Source: Sphaerosporella brunnea (taxonomy: Eukaryota > Ascomycota > Pezizomycetes > Pezizales > Pyronemataceae). From it: a DNA stretch of 64,000 nucleotides. Under the pieces are notes generated by a model. It ran no database searches and was not told the DNA's origin. It worked only from the letters and a program-made list of their open reading frames with translations. The stretch's first letter is position 1. Each line of letters begins with the position of its first letter. The stretch covers positions 124,001-188,000 of the forward strand of contig VXIS01000041.1 of NCBI GenBank assembly GCA_008704415.1, read 5' to 3'. Of this stretch, positions 25,271 through 37,208 are shown piece by piece. A program made the translations under genes and the position numbers.

Positions 25271-26652
25271 CTACACATCCTCAAAGTCGACTTCCTCGTC
25301 CGAGTCCTCCTCCGCAGCGGGGGCGGGGTTGTTCACGACCTTGGCCTTCTTTCCCGGGGGCAGCTCGTCCTCCTCGCTCTCGCCGTTAGCAGCGGGGGTG
25401 ACGACGGCAGTGTTAGCGGCGCCAGAGGCGATCTCAAGGTCTTCAAATTCCTCGTCTTCCTCGTCTTCATCTTCCTCGTCACTATCTTCGTCTCGCTCGT
25501 CGGCCTCTTCCTGCGCCTTCTGAGCGGCCAGGGCGGCATAGTACTGGGCGATAGCTGTGGATTGTTAGTAAACGAGGGTGAGAAGATATAGGAAGAGGGA
25601 AATACCATCACCACCAGCGCCATCCTGCTGGGTGGAGTTCCTCTCCTCCGCCTCCGCCTCTCTTCGGGCAATGCCGATGCCGTCCTTTTCCCTCGCCGCG
25701 CGCTCGGCAGCCTCCTTGATACCCGCATTGGTGATCTGTCCAGGGGTGACGGTACTCTGCGTGTGCCAAACCGGCAGCGCGTTCTTCTCGGCCTGTTGCT
25801 GCTTGCGCAGCTGCTCAGCACGGAGTTCTTCGGCGGTCTTCTCGCTCGAGCTGGTGATGCTGATCTCGATGGCGGTAGAGTTGCTAGGCTTTCCAGCCGC
25901 ATTCCTGCCGGCACCCCCGGTGACGGGAACAAACTGGGCCGCGCTTGCCAAGGCGTTCTTATCTTTTGGCACGGGGACGGCGTTTGCGATCGCATGTTCG
26001 AAGTCGTTGAGCGGGACCTGGATGGTGTCGACTTCCCTCAGGAGGCGCTCAATCTTCTCGAGCTGCCGGTTCATGCGCTGGATCTTCTCGTGGCCGAGTT
26101 TAGTCTCGGCGCTCTCCTCATCGTCGACCAGAGCGTTGGTGCAGCGGTCGCACAGGAACATCCCCGCATCGTCGATATCCAGAGTAACAGCATCGAGAAC
26201 TGCGAACCGCTTTGCACAGTGCGGGCAAACGTAACCCTTAGTATCGTTGCCGTTGTTGACGCTGCGGCGCACAAGCTCTCCCATCATGTAGACTCTGTAC
26301 TTGATGCCGTCGATGGTGCTGCGGTACTCGATGTAGTAGTAGGTGCGGTTAACCGGTCGCTGCTGGCCATCCTTCTGTTCTGGTCGCGAGTGGCTAGGGC
26401 TCATCAGCTTTTCGACTCATCTCCGAAACTCCAAAAAGAAAAAAAAACCACCTACACAGCAAGCATCCGGTCCTCCTTCAGCCTTCCGCAAAGCTTGTGC
26501 ACCTCCTTTGTCACCAAGCCGAGCAGCCGCGCGAGCTCGTCATCGCGCAGCGCACCGTGTATTGCCAACGCATCGATCACGAGGATGTGTCGAGTATCGT
26601 AGAACGCGCGGGCGACGGTTCTGACGAGCGCTTTGGGGACGTCGAGCGACAT
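25271..26652 (-). CDS. TFA1: Transcription initiation factor TFIIE, alpha subunit
   Basis: The large subunit of general factor TFIIE, which recruits TFIIH to the RNA polymerase II pre-initiation complex. Three exons (26652-26456, 26393-25606, 25554-25271) give 422 residues, with introns of 62 and 51 bp. Residues 1-95 are the winged-helix domain: TVARAFYDTRHILVIDALAI, then GRLKEDRMLAV, and RPVNRTYYYIEYRSTIDGIKY across the first splice junction. A C4 zinc ribbon follows with Cys122, Cys125, Cys147 and Cys150. The C-terminal half is charged and ends in the conserved acidic patch DEEVDFEDV, the TFIIH-binding region. The start is set by alignment of MSLDVPKALVRTVARAFYD with the family N terminus; the frame is open upstream but the extra sequence is not conserved in character. 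All expected elements are intact. Confidence 0.95.
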
Positions 26653-27396
26653 TTGTGCGCCGTTGGTGTCGTTGCCGTTGCTGTAGTTCCTCTTTGTTTG
26701 ATTAGCGGCTTCGATAGGAACAGGTGGGCAAGTCGGCGGCGAGCGTTGGTGTCCGAGGTCAGTGGTTGGGGATGGACAAAGGAAAAGACGAGACTGAGGC
26801 GCCGTGCGAAGGGGGAGCTGTTGCGCGATAGTTAGAGTTAAGGTTTGTGTGTAACCAACTTGCACACGCGCAAAGCCGCAATGTGCGCGCGTAAAGTCTT
26901 CAATCACGTGTTCCATCTTTCAATTCTTGCTTGAAAAGCAAATGCACATTAACTACCACCCACTTTTCCATGAAGACGTTCAACCTTCAACCGCGTGGCG
27001 AGGGCAAGAAAGCTGGTACGAATCCCCAGGATGCCTGCAAGAGCACGGCAAGACAAGGCAAATGCATCAGTTATAGGTTTCATTATCTCGTTCCCAATGA
27101 TCCATTCTATACCCAAAAGCCCAAGCAAGACCCCCATGATGGAAAACTTCTTCAGGATGGATAGCAGTAGTACTTGAAACAAAAAAAAGAACCCCTTATT
27201 GTGCTTTTCAGAAAAACAAAAAGCTAGGTTGGTTGGGTACAACAGCAGGAGGCATCCCAGCACACAGCAGTAGTAAAAAAAGGTTACTTAGACGCCCTAA
27301 AGGAAACACACACAGGCAATTGGCAGATTCGTACACAAACCAGTACTCGCTGTGACACCCACCCCATTCCATTCTCATCCCACGAAACCTACTTCT
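26653..27396. other. Intergenic region, no gene seen
   Basis: This lies between the TFIIE alpha start and the BAR gene stop, so it holds the TFIIE promoter and the BAR gene 3' UTR. Open frames are short and lack domains. Confidence 0.45.
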
Positions 27397-28905
27397 TTAC
27401 GAAGTAACCTTCTTTGGCGGAGGGGGAGGAGGCGGTCGCTTCTTTACAGCCGGCGGTGGTGGCGGTGGCTGCTTCCGCGCACTGTTGGCACTGTATACGT
27501 TTGACAAGGTGTTGTTGCTGGACGATCTCGAAATGACATGGCTTCCATAAGCGGAGCTCGCAGGCGAGCCCGCACTTTCCCGGTCCGCATAAGCATATCT
27601 GTCCCTCCCCGTGGAGCCAGAGTTTTCATCCGGGTAGTCGTTAACGGCAGGGCGGTTCCTGGGCAGTGGCGGTGGGACCACACCGTGGTCCGATCGATTG
27701 CGGCTCATGCGGTCGGCGGTGGTAGGACCCTCAAACGAAACCGGAGCCGTGGAAGTGCGGTGGAAAGCCGGTTTGGTCGGGAGGCGGTCATTATATTCTG
27801 GGGTTGGCTGCCGGTGGCCTCCATTTGACACGGAGCGATCACTGGTCTTGACACGGGACCCAATGGTAGCACGAGGCTCCGGCTCCGGAATGGGAGGAGG
27901 CGGTGATTCTTCCCGTGCCGCGCCGTTGCCAAAGGAGTGCGCGGTGAGTGATTTGCTGCGAGTGCGCTGCTTCTGCTGGCCGGCGGGCCATTGACGTCGC
28001 AGGTTGTACAGGATGTCCCGGCAGCGGTCGTAGTATTCGAACTCAGCGTCCAAGAATGCACCCAAATCCGCCATAGATTCTGCCTCGGAATCCTGGATCT
28101 CGCCCATGCGTCTCAGGACGTCGTCGCTGGATTCCTCATACTTGATGCGCTGTGCCCGCAGCTCTTCCTCCATGCGGAAGTCTTCCTTCTTCGCTTTCTG
28201 CATCTTCGACAACGTCGCATCGTAGGCCAGCCTTCGCGACTCCAGCTTTCTCCTAGCGGCCTGGAAACGTCAGCGGGTGAGCAAGGAGCTTGGTGCGGCT
28301 GGTGTATCCGGGCTTACCTGGTACTCCTTCATCTGTGCCAGGGAACGCTCCATCGACTCCAACCAGCTCTCGCTCGCTGCTTGAACATAAGAGTCCTGAA
28401 CCCGTGCAATCTTCTCGTTCGCCTGGCCCATCACTAGTTCCACCGTCAGACCAGCTCACTGACAGTAGGAATGCGGGTAGCCATACTAGTAAGACAGGTG
28501 CCGAACAAGCTATCGGACTCAAACTCCTCTCCGTGCGAGATCATGGTCTGTGCAAGCACGTCAATCGGCAACATCTTTTCCTTATCGTCTCCTTCCTTCC
28601 GCTTCGACATGGACTTGATGTAGATGTTCATGGTGTGGTGGAGCCGGTCCATTCCTGTACCACCGACGTCAGGAAAGCGGTCGTCGCGGGGGCAAGTTCA
28701 AAGCAAGCTCACCGTCCTGGCGCAGGATCATCTCGGTCTCCAGCGCTCTGAACTCGTCAGACGTCGACGTCTTCGCCTCCCCACCCATGCGTTCACCCGC
28801 CCATTGCTTGAATCTGTCGAGCTTCTGTCGTTGTTTGGTTAGCATCGCTGTTGGTAGAGGTTGTTGTGGCAGATTTGAAGATGCTAGCGCGAGTACCTTA
28901 TTCAT
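27397..28905 (-). CDS. BAR-domain protein with polyproline tail
   Basis: A membrane-curvature protein of the filamentous-fungus BAR family, likely acting in endocytosis or vesicle traffic at the cortex. Five exons (28905-28897, 28824-28713, 28654-28487, 28433-28318, 28260-27397) encode 422 residues. The first exon is only 9 bp (ATG plus two codons). Residues 1 to about 230 form the BAR coiled coil: KLDRFKQWAGERMGGE at the N terminus, then RARKLESRR-like and KMQKAKKEDFRMEEELRAQ helices, ending FEYYDRCRDILYNLRRQWPAG. The rest is disordered and ends in two polyproline blocks (QPPPPPPAVKKRPPPPPPPKK), suited to binding SH3 partners. There is no SH3 domain in the protein itself. The junctions are canonical (GTACTC, GTGAGC, GTATGG, GTAAGC donors). 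I am confident of the family and less so of the exact yeast counterpart. Confidence 0.9.
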
Positions 28906-30504
28906 TGTGACGGCGAGTGGGTTTGCTGCGGGAGAGTGAAAGTTTCCAGGAGTTGGTTGGGTTTGTGTGTGTGAGTTGTCTGGCTGTCGGAAGCTGCAAA
29001 GCTTAGAATCCGGATCCGGATTGGTGACGAGGCGCAACGAGACGCAACGAGACGCAACGAGACGACCGATGGTAGTGGACGGAGGAGCTCCGCGACGCGC
29101 ACGGAAGAAAATATGCTCTACGGGAAGAATTGACGTGGGTTAACAGAATCAGACAGGCCCTTACGCGGCTGTGGAGCGGGTATTGAGGACGTGAGTGAGG
29201 TGGGTGGGGAGTATGCAGTTAGAGCAGCAGCGAGCGAGAGCGGGGAGGGGGGAGCTGGAGGGAGATTGAGCACACGAGACGGGAGCGCGGTGACTTTATT
29301 GCATCTGCGGGCTGGGAGGGGCAGGATGACACGCAACGCACGGCAATCGTCTGTGTCCTGCACCCGCCAGGGGCAAAGGGAAGTCGCAGATGGCTGTGTG
29401 CATCTATGCACCAGAGCACTGCATCCAGCGCGCTTCGCTTCCCGCCACCATGGCCAGTGGCCAGCGCGGTCAGCCGGCCTTCCTGCTTTGCGCAGGCACC
29501 CACACACATGCCTACCTGAATACCCACATCCCCCCCCGCTCATCTCTGTCCCTTTCCTCCCCCCCTGGCCCTGCAAGGACCTCCGACGGCAATGCCAAGC
29601 ATGGCCGTTGCGCCTGAAGCGCTGTTGCTGCATTTAAACTCGATCATGAAACCCTCCCTCCGACACGGCCACAGAGCGGCAACTTCTGGCTGTCTTTGCG
29701 GGTCGATTGGACGACAGCACGGAATAGCCCTCGTGCTCATTTCCACCATAACCTGCAAAGTAGTCTCGATGAGGCGTTCGCTCCAGTAGAATGCATTTCT
29801 CCTGACCCAAACCGAACCGAGAAGAAGCAGTATTGTACTCTGGTACTTGAGGGGTGGTGTTCAGCACCATCTTATCGATCGCATCTCCGCCGATCACCAG
29901 CGATCACTACCAGTAGCCATGTGATATCCATCGTCCGCAATTCATCACGTGAGCCGGCCAAACGGATCAGGGCGAAGGTGGGTTTTGAAACCGGGGCCAT
30001 GAAGACAGAGGCCAGCCATTCTTGCGTCCTGGCTCGAGCAACAGCTCACGTTCTCACCGTGGGCGGACACAAGCCATGTCCCCACAAAAACTATCCAGAG
30101 GTCTGCGGATTCACACGTTTAGCAGATAACTTGAACGCCGGACCTTCACTGCGGAAGTCCCACCACGGTTCATCTCAACGTGCCATTCCCGCAACACCCC
30201 ACACCGGCAAAGCATGGAAGAGAGCGCCCACTTTTGAACAAAAAGCAAAAAGCTATCGTACACTCGCAAGAAAAAGAGAAAAACAAAAAAAAAAAAAAAA
30301 TAAACAAAAAAAAAAACAGCCCCACAGCAAATCTAATCAGATGTTTCATGAAGGCGATGTAAGGAAAGACAATGGAGTGGGCGGTAGGTACAATTATGTT
30401 CGCCGGAAAAAAGATACTCCCGATTTCCCCAAGCAGATAAAGAAAACACAAGATACTGTCCAACGAAGTCTTTCCTCACACGTTTCGTGACCATATAAAC
30501 GCTA
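28906..30504. other. Gene-free stretch with short tandem repeat and A-rich tracts
   Basis: No supported gene. A 10-bp unit (GACGCAACGA) is repeated about three times near 29031-29064, in the probable BAR-gene promoter. A-rich runs lie near 30283-30318. The right end is the 3' UTR of the WHIM gene. Confidence 0.45.
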
Positions 30505-32419
30505 TTAACCCGCTTGAGCGGCGGCAGATACAGGTGCGGGAGGTCCGTTTCCGTTCTGCAAGTGGACGCTGGGAGTGTCCTGCATGTTCACGTCCACATT
30601 TTCCTTATCTCCTCCACCACCATTATCCAGCTGGCGCTCCGCACTGCCAGTTCTCGACAACTGCTCCTTGTTGTTCACCTTTAGAATTATGCGCAAGCTC
30701 TTCTTCTCTCCTTGCTCCTCCAGAAACGCAGTGTCGTCCCATTCGCTCTCCTCATCAGCTTCCTCCCCCTCCTCCTCCTCCTCCTCCTCCTCCTCCTCGG
30801 GAGAGTCCTCCCCCTGGCTGTCACCTTTCCATTCGTCGGCGTCATCTTCGGCACCGGAGAAGTTGTATCCCTTGGCAGAGGCAGAGGCAGAGGCAGATCC
30901 GGCTTCCGAAGGCGCAGCGGAGCTGATCTTGCTCTCGCCGTACAATCCGGTCTGAGGTTTCCGGATCTGTCTTCCGCTGGCCGTGAAGCGAGGCTGATCC
31001 GGGGTTGGAGCACCAGCAGTCGGAAGTGGAGTGGCACGCGTTGAGCGCCCACTTCGACGCGAACGCGAGTCATCGAATGAGGACGCGTTGTCGTCTTCGT
31101 GGTCAGAAAATGTGTACTTGATCCTCTTGCCCCTGGTGCGTCCCTCGTAAAGAGACATTCCACTTGGTTGCTGGAACATAGCCTTCCGCGTAGCGCGGTA
31201 CTCACGCTTTTGTCTCCGCTTCTCGCCTTCCTCGAAGCGAGGGATATCTCCTTCGATCTTTTTCTTGACGGCGAGGGCTGGCTTAGTGCCATCGTCTGCT
31301 TCGAGCTCTGTGGCGACCGCGCGCAGCTCGTCAATTGTGCCGGCGACACTAATCCAGTCCCGCGTGCGTGGAGAGGTAGCCTTTTCGCGATAAAGACGGA
31401 AAGGAGTATCGTCTGTACAGCAGGTTGTCAGCATGATGCTGGGAAGCACGAGTGGATGAGGAGGAGGTAGGGCGGAAGATGAAATGGTACCTCGTCCTTC
31501 AATCATCCAGTATTTGCGCTTCTGGCCATCGCGTCCATAGGGCTGTACGGAGAGGCCGACGTTGAAGTCGTCCTCGCGACGAGAGGAGGTGTAATTATTG
31601 GCGATAATCGCGCGAATCTGCTCGGACGAGTTGAGAGCCCAGTTGATCAATGCTTTCAGTACGGCAAGCTGAAATCAACAAGTCAGTACAAGTCGCCGGC
31701 TATGCGCTTGCTAGGTAACAGAGAAGAGAAAGAGAGGGCTAGGTACCCGTCCGGCAGTGTCAAGGTCACCAAAATGCTTTCCGCCGGACATGGGGTTGCG
31801 ACCCTCCCAAGACCTGGGCCATTGCGACTGGTAGGTATGAAGAGATTCTTCGAGCGCACGGTTATGATGTCCGCGTCTGAGTTTTGAAAGAAGTTGTGCT
31901 GTTAGCGCTAGCTGCCGGGTGGGAGACGTATATAGATGATGTTGTGGAGGTGCACGTGTTTCGTGGGCAGGGAAAAATGAGAGAAGTGACAACAACATAC
32001 TCCACAGGCTTCTTCCGATTCAGGCACAGGGAGATGAGCCCACACAGGAGCTGCTCGACTTGCTCGGATGGAGTCGAATCGACAATGCCCCTCTCCAAAT
32101 CCTGACAGCCCAAATTGGGGACGCCCTTGAACGCGTCGGAAAAACGCGATCGGAACATCACGATGAACGCCAGCTCCGGCACATCGGCCAGCGTGTAATT
32201 ATGGGGCGGCTCATCCTTCCACCGCTTCTTGAGCGGCGGAGATGGGCTTCGTGGAGGTAGAGCGGGCGTCTTGCTCTTGGTTTTCGTGGTCGCTGAAGGC
32301 GTCGGCTTCTTCTGTCGTTTAGCGGGAGCCTTGACGTCGGCGTGACGGGTTACGGCCGGTGCCTCATCCTCGCTCTCAGGAGGAGACGACAACGGGGAAT
32401 CCGAATCCGAGTAAGTCAT
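30505..32419 (-). CDS. WHIM-domain chromatin protein
   Basis: A nuclear protein with the WHIM motifs found in partners of ISWI-type nucleosome remodellers. Four exons (32419-32001, 31876-31747, 31668-31491, 31412-30505) encode 544 residues, with introns of 124, 78 and 78 bp. After a basic, Ser/Pro-rich N terminus comes a helical block (ELAFIVMFRSRFSDAFKG, then PSEQVEQLLCGLISLCLNRK). The WHIM1 motif LAVLKALINWALNSSEQIR opens exon 3, and the WHIM2/3-like GRDGQKRKYWMIEGR with FRLYRE follows. The C-terminal half is disordered, with a long Glu run coded by repeated GAG (about 30770-30800) that may vary in length between strains. Family knowledge suggests linker-DNA or nucleosome binding. The precise complex is not shown by the sequence. 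Confidence 0.8.
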
Positions 32420-34153
32420 TCTGCCAGCTCGCCCGAGAGATTTGGCGAGATGTGTGAATGAATTAGGTGGGTGTGGTAGTGTGGTAGTAGCAGAGAAGTA
32501 TGTAAAATGGACGACGGATGGCTGAGGGAGAAGAACAAGAAGGCAGCAACTGCAGAACTGGGTTCCCAGTAGGAAAGCCTTGATGGACGTGCTGAGCCCC
32601 CCAAGCAACCAGCCAGCACATGGAAAAGTCACGCAGAGGCCATAGAGAAATCTCATTGTATTATCCTATCTTAACAAAACTTCCAGGTGCATGGTGTGGT
32701 AATCCGCGTCCCTCAGATTGCTAGACTGCGTGTTTGACTCCGCGATGCCAGCCGGAGATCCTCAACTCGTGGTGACGAGCCACTCGCGAACCACGCCGCC
32801 AACAAAGCCGATAAATAGCCTCAACACTGCGATCGATCCTAGATGTTCACCCCCGCCCCACAAGTCTGGAGCATCCAGCTGAAAAAAAAATGGCATCCTC
32901 CGAAGTAATCGTGGACGCTGAAGCATTCCAAACATTCTCGAAGGCAAGGAATCGAAAGAATAGCGATGCCACGCATAAATTGTGCCACAATCGATTTTCC
33001 TGTCGAAACATTGCGAATCCAAATGGTTCGTTGACATGAAGAATCGCCAACACCACCGGGAACAGTACCAGTACCGTCGAACCGTCTGTACAAGCATTCA
33101 ACACACCAAAAAGTCGGGGCCATCCAGCCTGCTGTCAGATCGCGATCGAAAAATGCTGCAAAATTCAAACCAGCACCGGTGGGGCCCTGAACGGGTCGCC
33201 GCACCGCCCAGTAGCTGGATCACCGCCAGAAGCAACAATAAAGATTTCACCACGGTATCTTAAGACGCGGCCTTTTTTTTTTTTTTTTTTTTTGATGTTA
33301 ACGCAGACAGTATCCACGGTGTCCGGTGGAAAACAGCGCGCGGAAGTCTCCGTTGATGCCGCGAAATAACGTGCCCAACGTAAACACATTATGCTAGAGC
33401 ACAAATGTGAAATCGCACAAGCCGAGGCCCGTTGGAATCAATGTCGATATTTTTATTTTTATTTTTTTTGCGGTTCGAATTGCAAACGCGCACACGCCGG
33501 GGGCGCGTCGCAGCTCAAGATGCGCTCATTCTTGAGTTTCGCGCTTCGACCAGACAAAACAGGAGTCATCTGCCAGAGATTCGTGAGCACTGTGAACGCC
33601 CGGAAGGATGATAATCACCTAGGGTAGTTTTAAACGCGGCGAAGCGTCCAGGCCAACCGGGCGGCGTTATGAAATTTGAGGCATAGATTTTGCTGGATTT
33701 ACAACGCTTTCAAAGCGTGGTTGCTATGGTGCTGAGCAATGGTATCTCTGTTTCTATGGCGGGCGGCATGGGAAGTCGTCGGAGGTAGTGAGAAGGTTGG
33801 CGATGTTCGAACTCACGCTAACACCCTAAATTGGGGGGTTCGCGGAACTGGCGAGTCTTGGCGCGTGTTATCCTCCTTTCAACTCAGCGATTCAAACGGC
33901 GGCAGAGTTGCATGTGTTCTAAATATTCTAAGTAGCTCTGTTTATACCTATGCTTTACGAAATATCGTGTACTCTTTTATTTAAGGAGCCTCGAAAGCCA
34001 AAGGCTCTTTAAATTTCTATCGTCATAGGAACTTCGAAGGGTTGCACAAACGCCAAGCAGCCCCCCTAGCCCCACTATTGCACAACTTCCAGCCTTGTCT
34101 CTCGACCATATCTCCCACCTCCCACCGCTGTGACCTAGCAGCGCACTCTCGCA
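32420..34153. other. Divergent promoter region, no gene seen
   Basis: This lies between the starts of the WHIM gene and the Rup1-like gene, which are transcribed apart. A run of 21 T lies at 33273-33293. A short stretch at 32700-32755 looks faintly like a tRNA anticodon arm on the minus strand but lacks a T-arm. Confidence 0.45.
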
Positions 34154-36781
34154 ATGAGCGCCGCTATTGACATTGACCCGGCGGTCATCGACCAACTCAC
34201 CGTGATGGGAATTCCCCGCGAAGACGCCCTTGAGTGTTTAAAAGTTTGGTCCCAAACTCAGAGGTGCTCGGCACAAGTTACTGACCAGCTTCACCACAGG
34301 CTTGCGAAAAAGATCCCAATCGTGCCGCTGACTATTACTACAACGGCGACCTAGAGAAGGTACCTTCAAATCTTTGACTCGACCAGAAGCTCTCTTGTTA
34401 AATGAAAGCATCAGAAGAGAGAAGAGGCGTGGAGCCAGCACCGAGAAGGCAACTTGGGGTCGTCGGACCGGCATTACCAGACCGACTGGCAATCAAACAG
34501 TAAGCCATGGCTTTGGGGATCCCTAGGCAACGGTGGTGTGGCTGATGGTCGCAGAATTCCGTGTCCAAGGAAACGATGTTCTTGCTTTTGACACGAAGTC
34601 AGGCGCCCAATCGAGAGCTACAACGCCAATAATCGACAATGACGACCCCGACCTAGCGCAAGCACTGCAAGCCTCGATGGAAGGACAATGGGGATCACAG
34701 GAGACTGGCGTTACTGGTACCCACACATCTCCGGTGAATCCCCACTTCACTCCAGCACCGGCGGGCAAACACTATGATCCTAGCCAGTGGGCGCTCACTC
34801 CCACAACAAAGACGCAGACCAGGGAGATTTCTCAGCACCCTGCACCGCACAAACGCAAGCGCGAGGAAGGTGCTCCGGCCTTCTTGAGACCTTCTTTGGC
34901 TGGTTACAACTTGTCTGGCCTACTCACGATTCTGCATGCCATCCCGATCGCTAGAGAATCGTTTCTGTTCAGGCGGCACGTTGTAAAGCATTATGGGCAT
35001 GGACCGAAGTGGTGGGCTGGTGAACCGATTCAAACCTCGCGCATCATCGTAAACACCCGGCCGGGCTATCTCGAAGCCGAGGAGCAGTTGATGGAGTTGC
35101 AGAGGATCATGGCGTTCTTAGACAAGACGGAACGTACATATGGCTGTATCGATGCCTTAACAGCAATGCCCCGCCTGCAAGAGCAAGAGCTAACTTGTAA
35201 GCACCGCAATATTGGCTTAATAAATGTGCTAACTTGATCCTTCTAGCCGTCATTACGACCTTCCTTAGAGGCTGGATTCATTGCCTTATCGACGTTGTTG
35301 AAAATCAAGAATATCCGGAAAGCGCTGCTTTTCTCTCGTATGCACATCAAATCTATCCGGACGGTCAAATAAGGGATCAGGAATTTGGGATACTAGAAAT
35401 TACCACGTCTTCCAGAGACTCGACGATCTATGGTGCACTCGACGGCATAATTTGGGCGGAAGATGATAACCCTGTGTACGTCGACTTCTCAGACATCGTT
35501 TCCATTCAACTGCGGACAGAAACAAGTGACACCCCCGGATCTGGCGTCGATATCCCAGCAACAATCTATCTCGACCGCTACACAAAGCGGTGGCTCGAAA
35601 TCGCTAATGCTGTGAAGGAGCAGATTGCATTTCAAAAGAGAAAGATCGAGGACATTGAAGCAAAGGAGCAGAAACTGAAAAGCTTCACAACAAAGGATGG
35701 CTCGATATACGACCCAAGAACACTACTTGAAGGAGCCATTCAGCACTTGGGAATTCCGTTGAAGAGGAATTATGATGATGACGACATCTCTATGGACTCG
35801 CAATCGGAGCTCCCAGATCCAATTCCTATTCTCACGCAGATGCTACGCAAGGTTGAGAAGAAGATATCGAGTATGCGCCCTGTGCCAAACTACCTGTTTG
35901 ATCACGTCTAATTCAATGCAGGACTTGAGCGTCAGAAGGTTGAGGCTCTGCAAGAGTTGGAGAAGTTGCGGCGGTTATACACCACCCCCGATGAGCCGGT
36001 ACCGGATGACCTGCCACCGCTGACTGGCTACTCACTTCGCGGTGTTGTTACGAATCCTAGCACAATTTACGTTCTCGCCCGCAATCAACCGAAGACTGAA
36101 CAGGCAGATAAAGCCAGTCTCCCCAGCGAGCAATGGTGGTGTTGCCAGTGGAACGTGCAGAAAAACACCAGCCGCCCCGGCTGGGACAACAGTAATGTAT
36201 GGGACGACAACAGCGCTTCATGCAAGACCATCAAAGTCACAGAGGAAGAGGTCTTATTGGCGGCCAAGACCCAGGGTGATACTGTGCTGGTGGTATACGC
36301 CAATGAGAAAGCATTTCAAGGAGACCCTTCCTTACCGGAACCATTGAAGGTGCCTACCCACTGCCAATCGCTCTCTCTAGGAAAAAGCTGACCAACGTAG
36401 GTTTTTGTGGATAAAGACAACGCCGCATTCGCCGAGGAGCTGTCCCCCAATGCCGATTCTGAGACTTTGTTCAGTCCCGAACGCAAACGCAGGATCTCCG
36501 AAGACGAAGGAACCGGTGGCATGTCTCCCAAGCGATCACTCCATTCTGCGCGTAGCAGCGCAACGCTTGGAGCAAACACGCCTAGGGATAGCAGTCCTGG
36601 CCTTACCGCCGACCAGCCAATCGAGATGGAAATGTCGGAGCGCGCCGGCGTCTCACCGCTCGCTAAAGCCGCCTTGCAACACCCCCCTTTGATGATCCCA
36701 GAAAACACTGCCACTACCACCGACGAAGATATGCCCGATGTGGAGCATATCGAGCACAAGGAACAAGAAAGTAGCGGTTAG
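34154..36781 (+). CDS. RUP1: UBA/UIM ubiquitin-binding protein, Rup1-like
   Basis: A ubiquitin-binding adaptor. Yeast Rup1 links the ligase Rsp5 to the deubiquitinase Ubp2, and this looks like its filamentous-fungus counterpart. Seven exons (34154-34243, 34300-34359, 34415-34499, 34555-35196, 35247-35870, 35922-36349, 36401-36781) encode 769 residues; introns are 50-56 bp. A UBA domain lies at about residues 8-50 (VIDQLTVMGIPREDALECLK, then ADYYYNGDLEK), split by intron 1, whose donor GTTTGG is unusual. A UIM follows at about 107-122 (DDPDLAQALQASMEG). The long middle resembles ubiquitin-hydrolase-like sequence (SGLLTILHAIPIARESFLFR) but has no clear catalytic Cys or His box, so it is probably not an active protease. 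A coiled coil near 540-600 precedes a disordered tail. The domain calls are firm; orthology to RUP1 is likely. Confidence 0.82.
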
Positions 36782-37208
36782 TTACCGCTACATTTAAGCT
36801 CCGAGTGTACAAAACAGAAACCCTGCGTTTGCGTCAGATGTCTGTCAGATGCTTTATATTCCCCCTAATGGGTTTCCTATTTCGAGTTGCATTACTATCA
36901 ATGATTGTATGGGTGGGCGGGAAGGTACACTTGTGCATTTGAATACTTTGGTTGATCTAGAGATGATACATATTATGAATATCATGGTGTCTACGAGTTG
37001 TGACTTCCCGGTGAGGCAATCGTAATATCACAGAGATCGCAAGAGCCGAAGTTTTTGTCTGATAACAAAATGCGGATTCCCCAGAACATAACCCTCGTCT
37101 AGATACCACAAGAACCAGAACCGTAAACCCAAGAAACAAGAACCAACCAAACGAAACGGGAAAAAAGAAACTGAATCAACCACAGAAAGGAAGCAGGAAA
37201 ATTAAAAT
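36782..37208. other. Convergent 3' region
   Basis: This lies between the stops of the Rup1-like gene and LSG1. It is AT-rich, with A-rich sequence at 37120-37200 that would be the LSG1 3' UTR. No gene seen. Confidence 0.5.

Noticed and set aside
30180..30490. Lys-rich open frame running through A-rich sequence
   Set aside because: It is low-complexity translation of A runs in non-coding sequence.
32690..32760. Minus-strand sequence similar to a tRNA anticodon arm
   Set aside because: T-arm and acceptor stem are missing; the similarity covers only about 20 bases.
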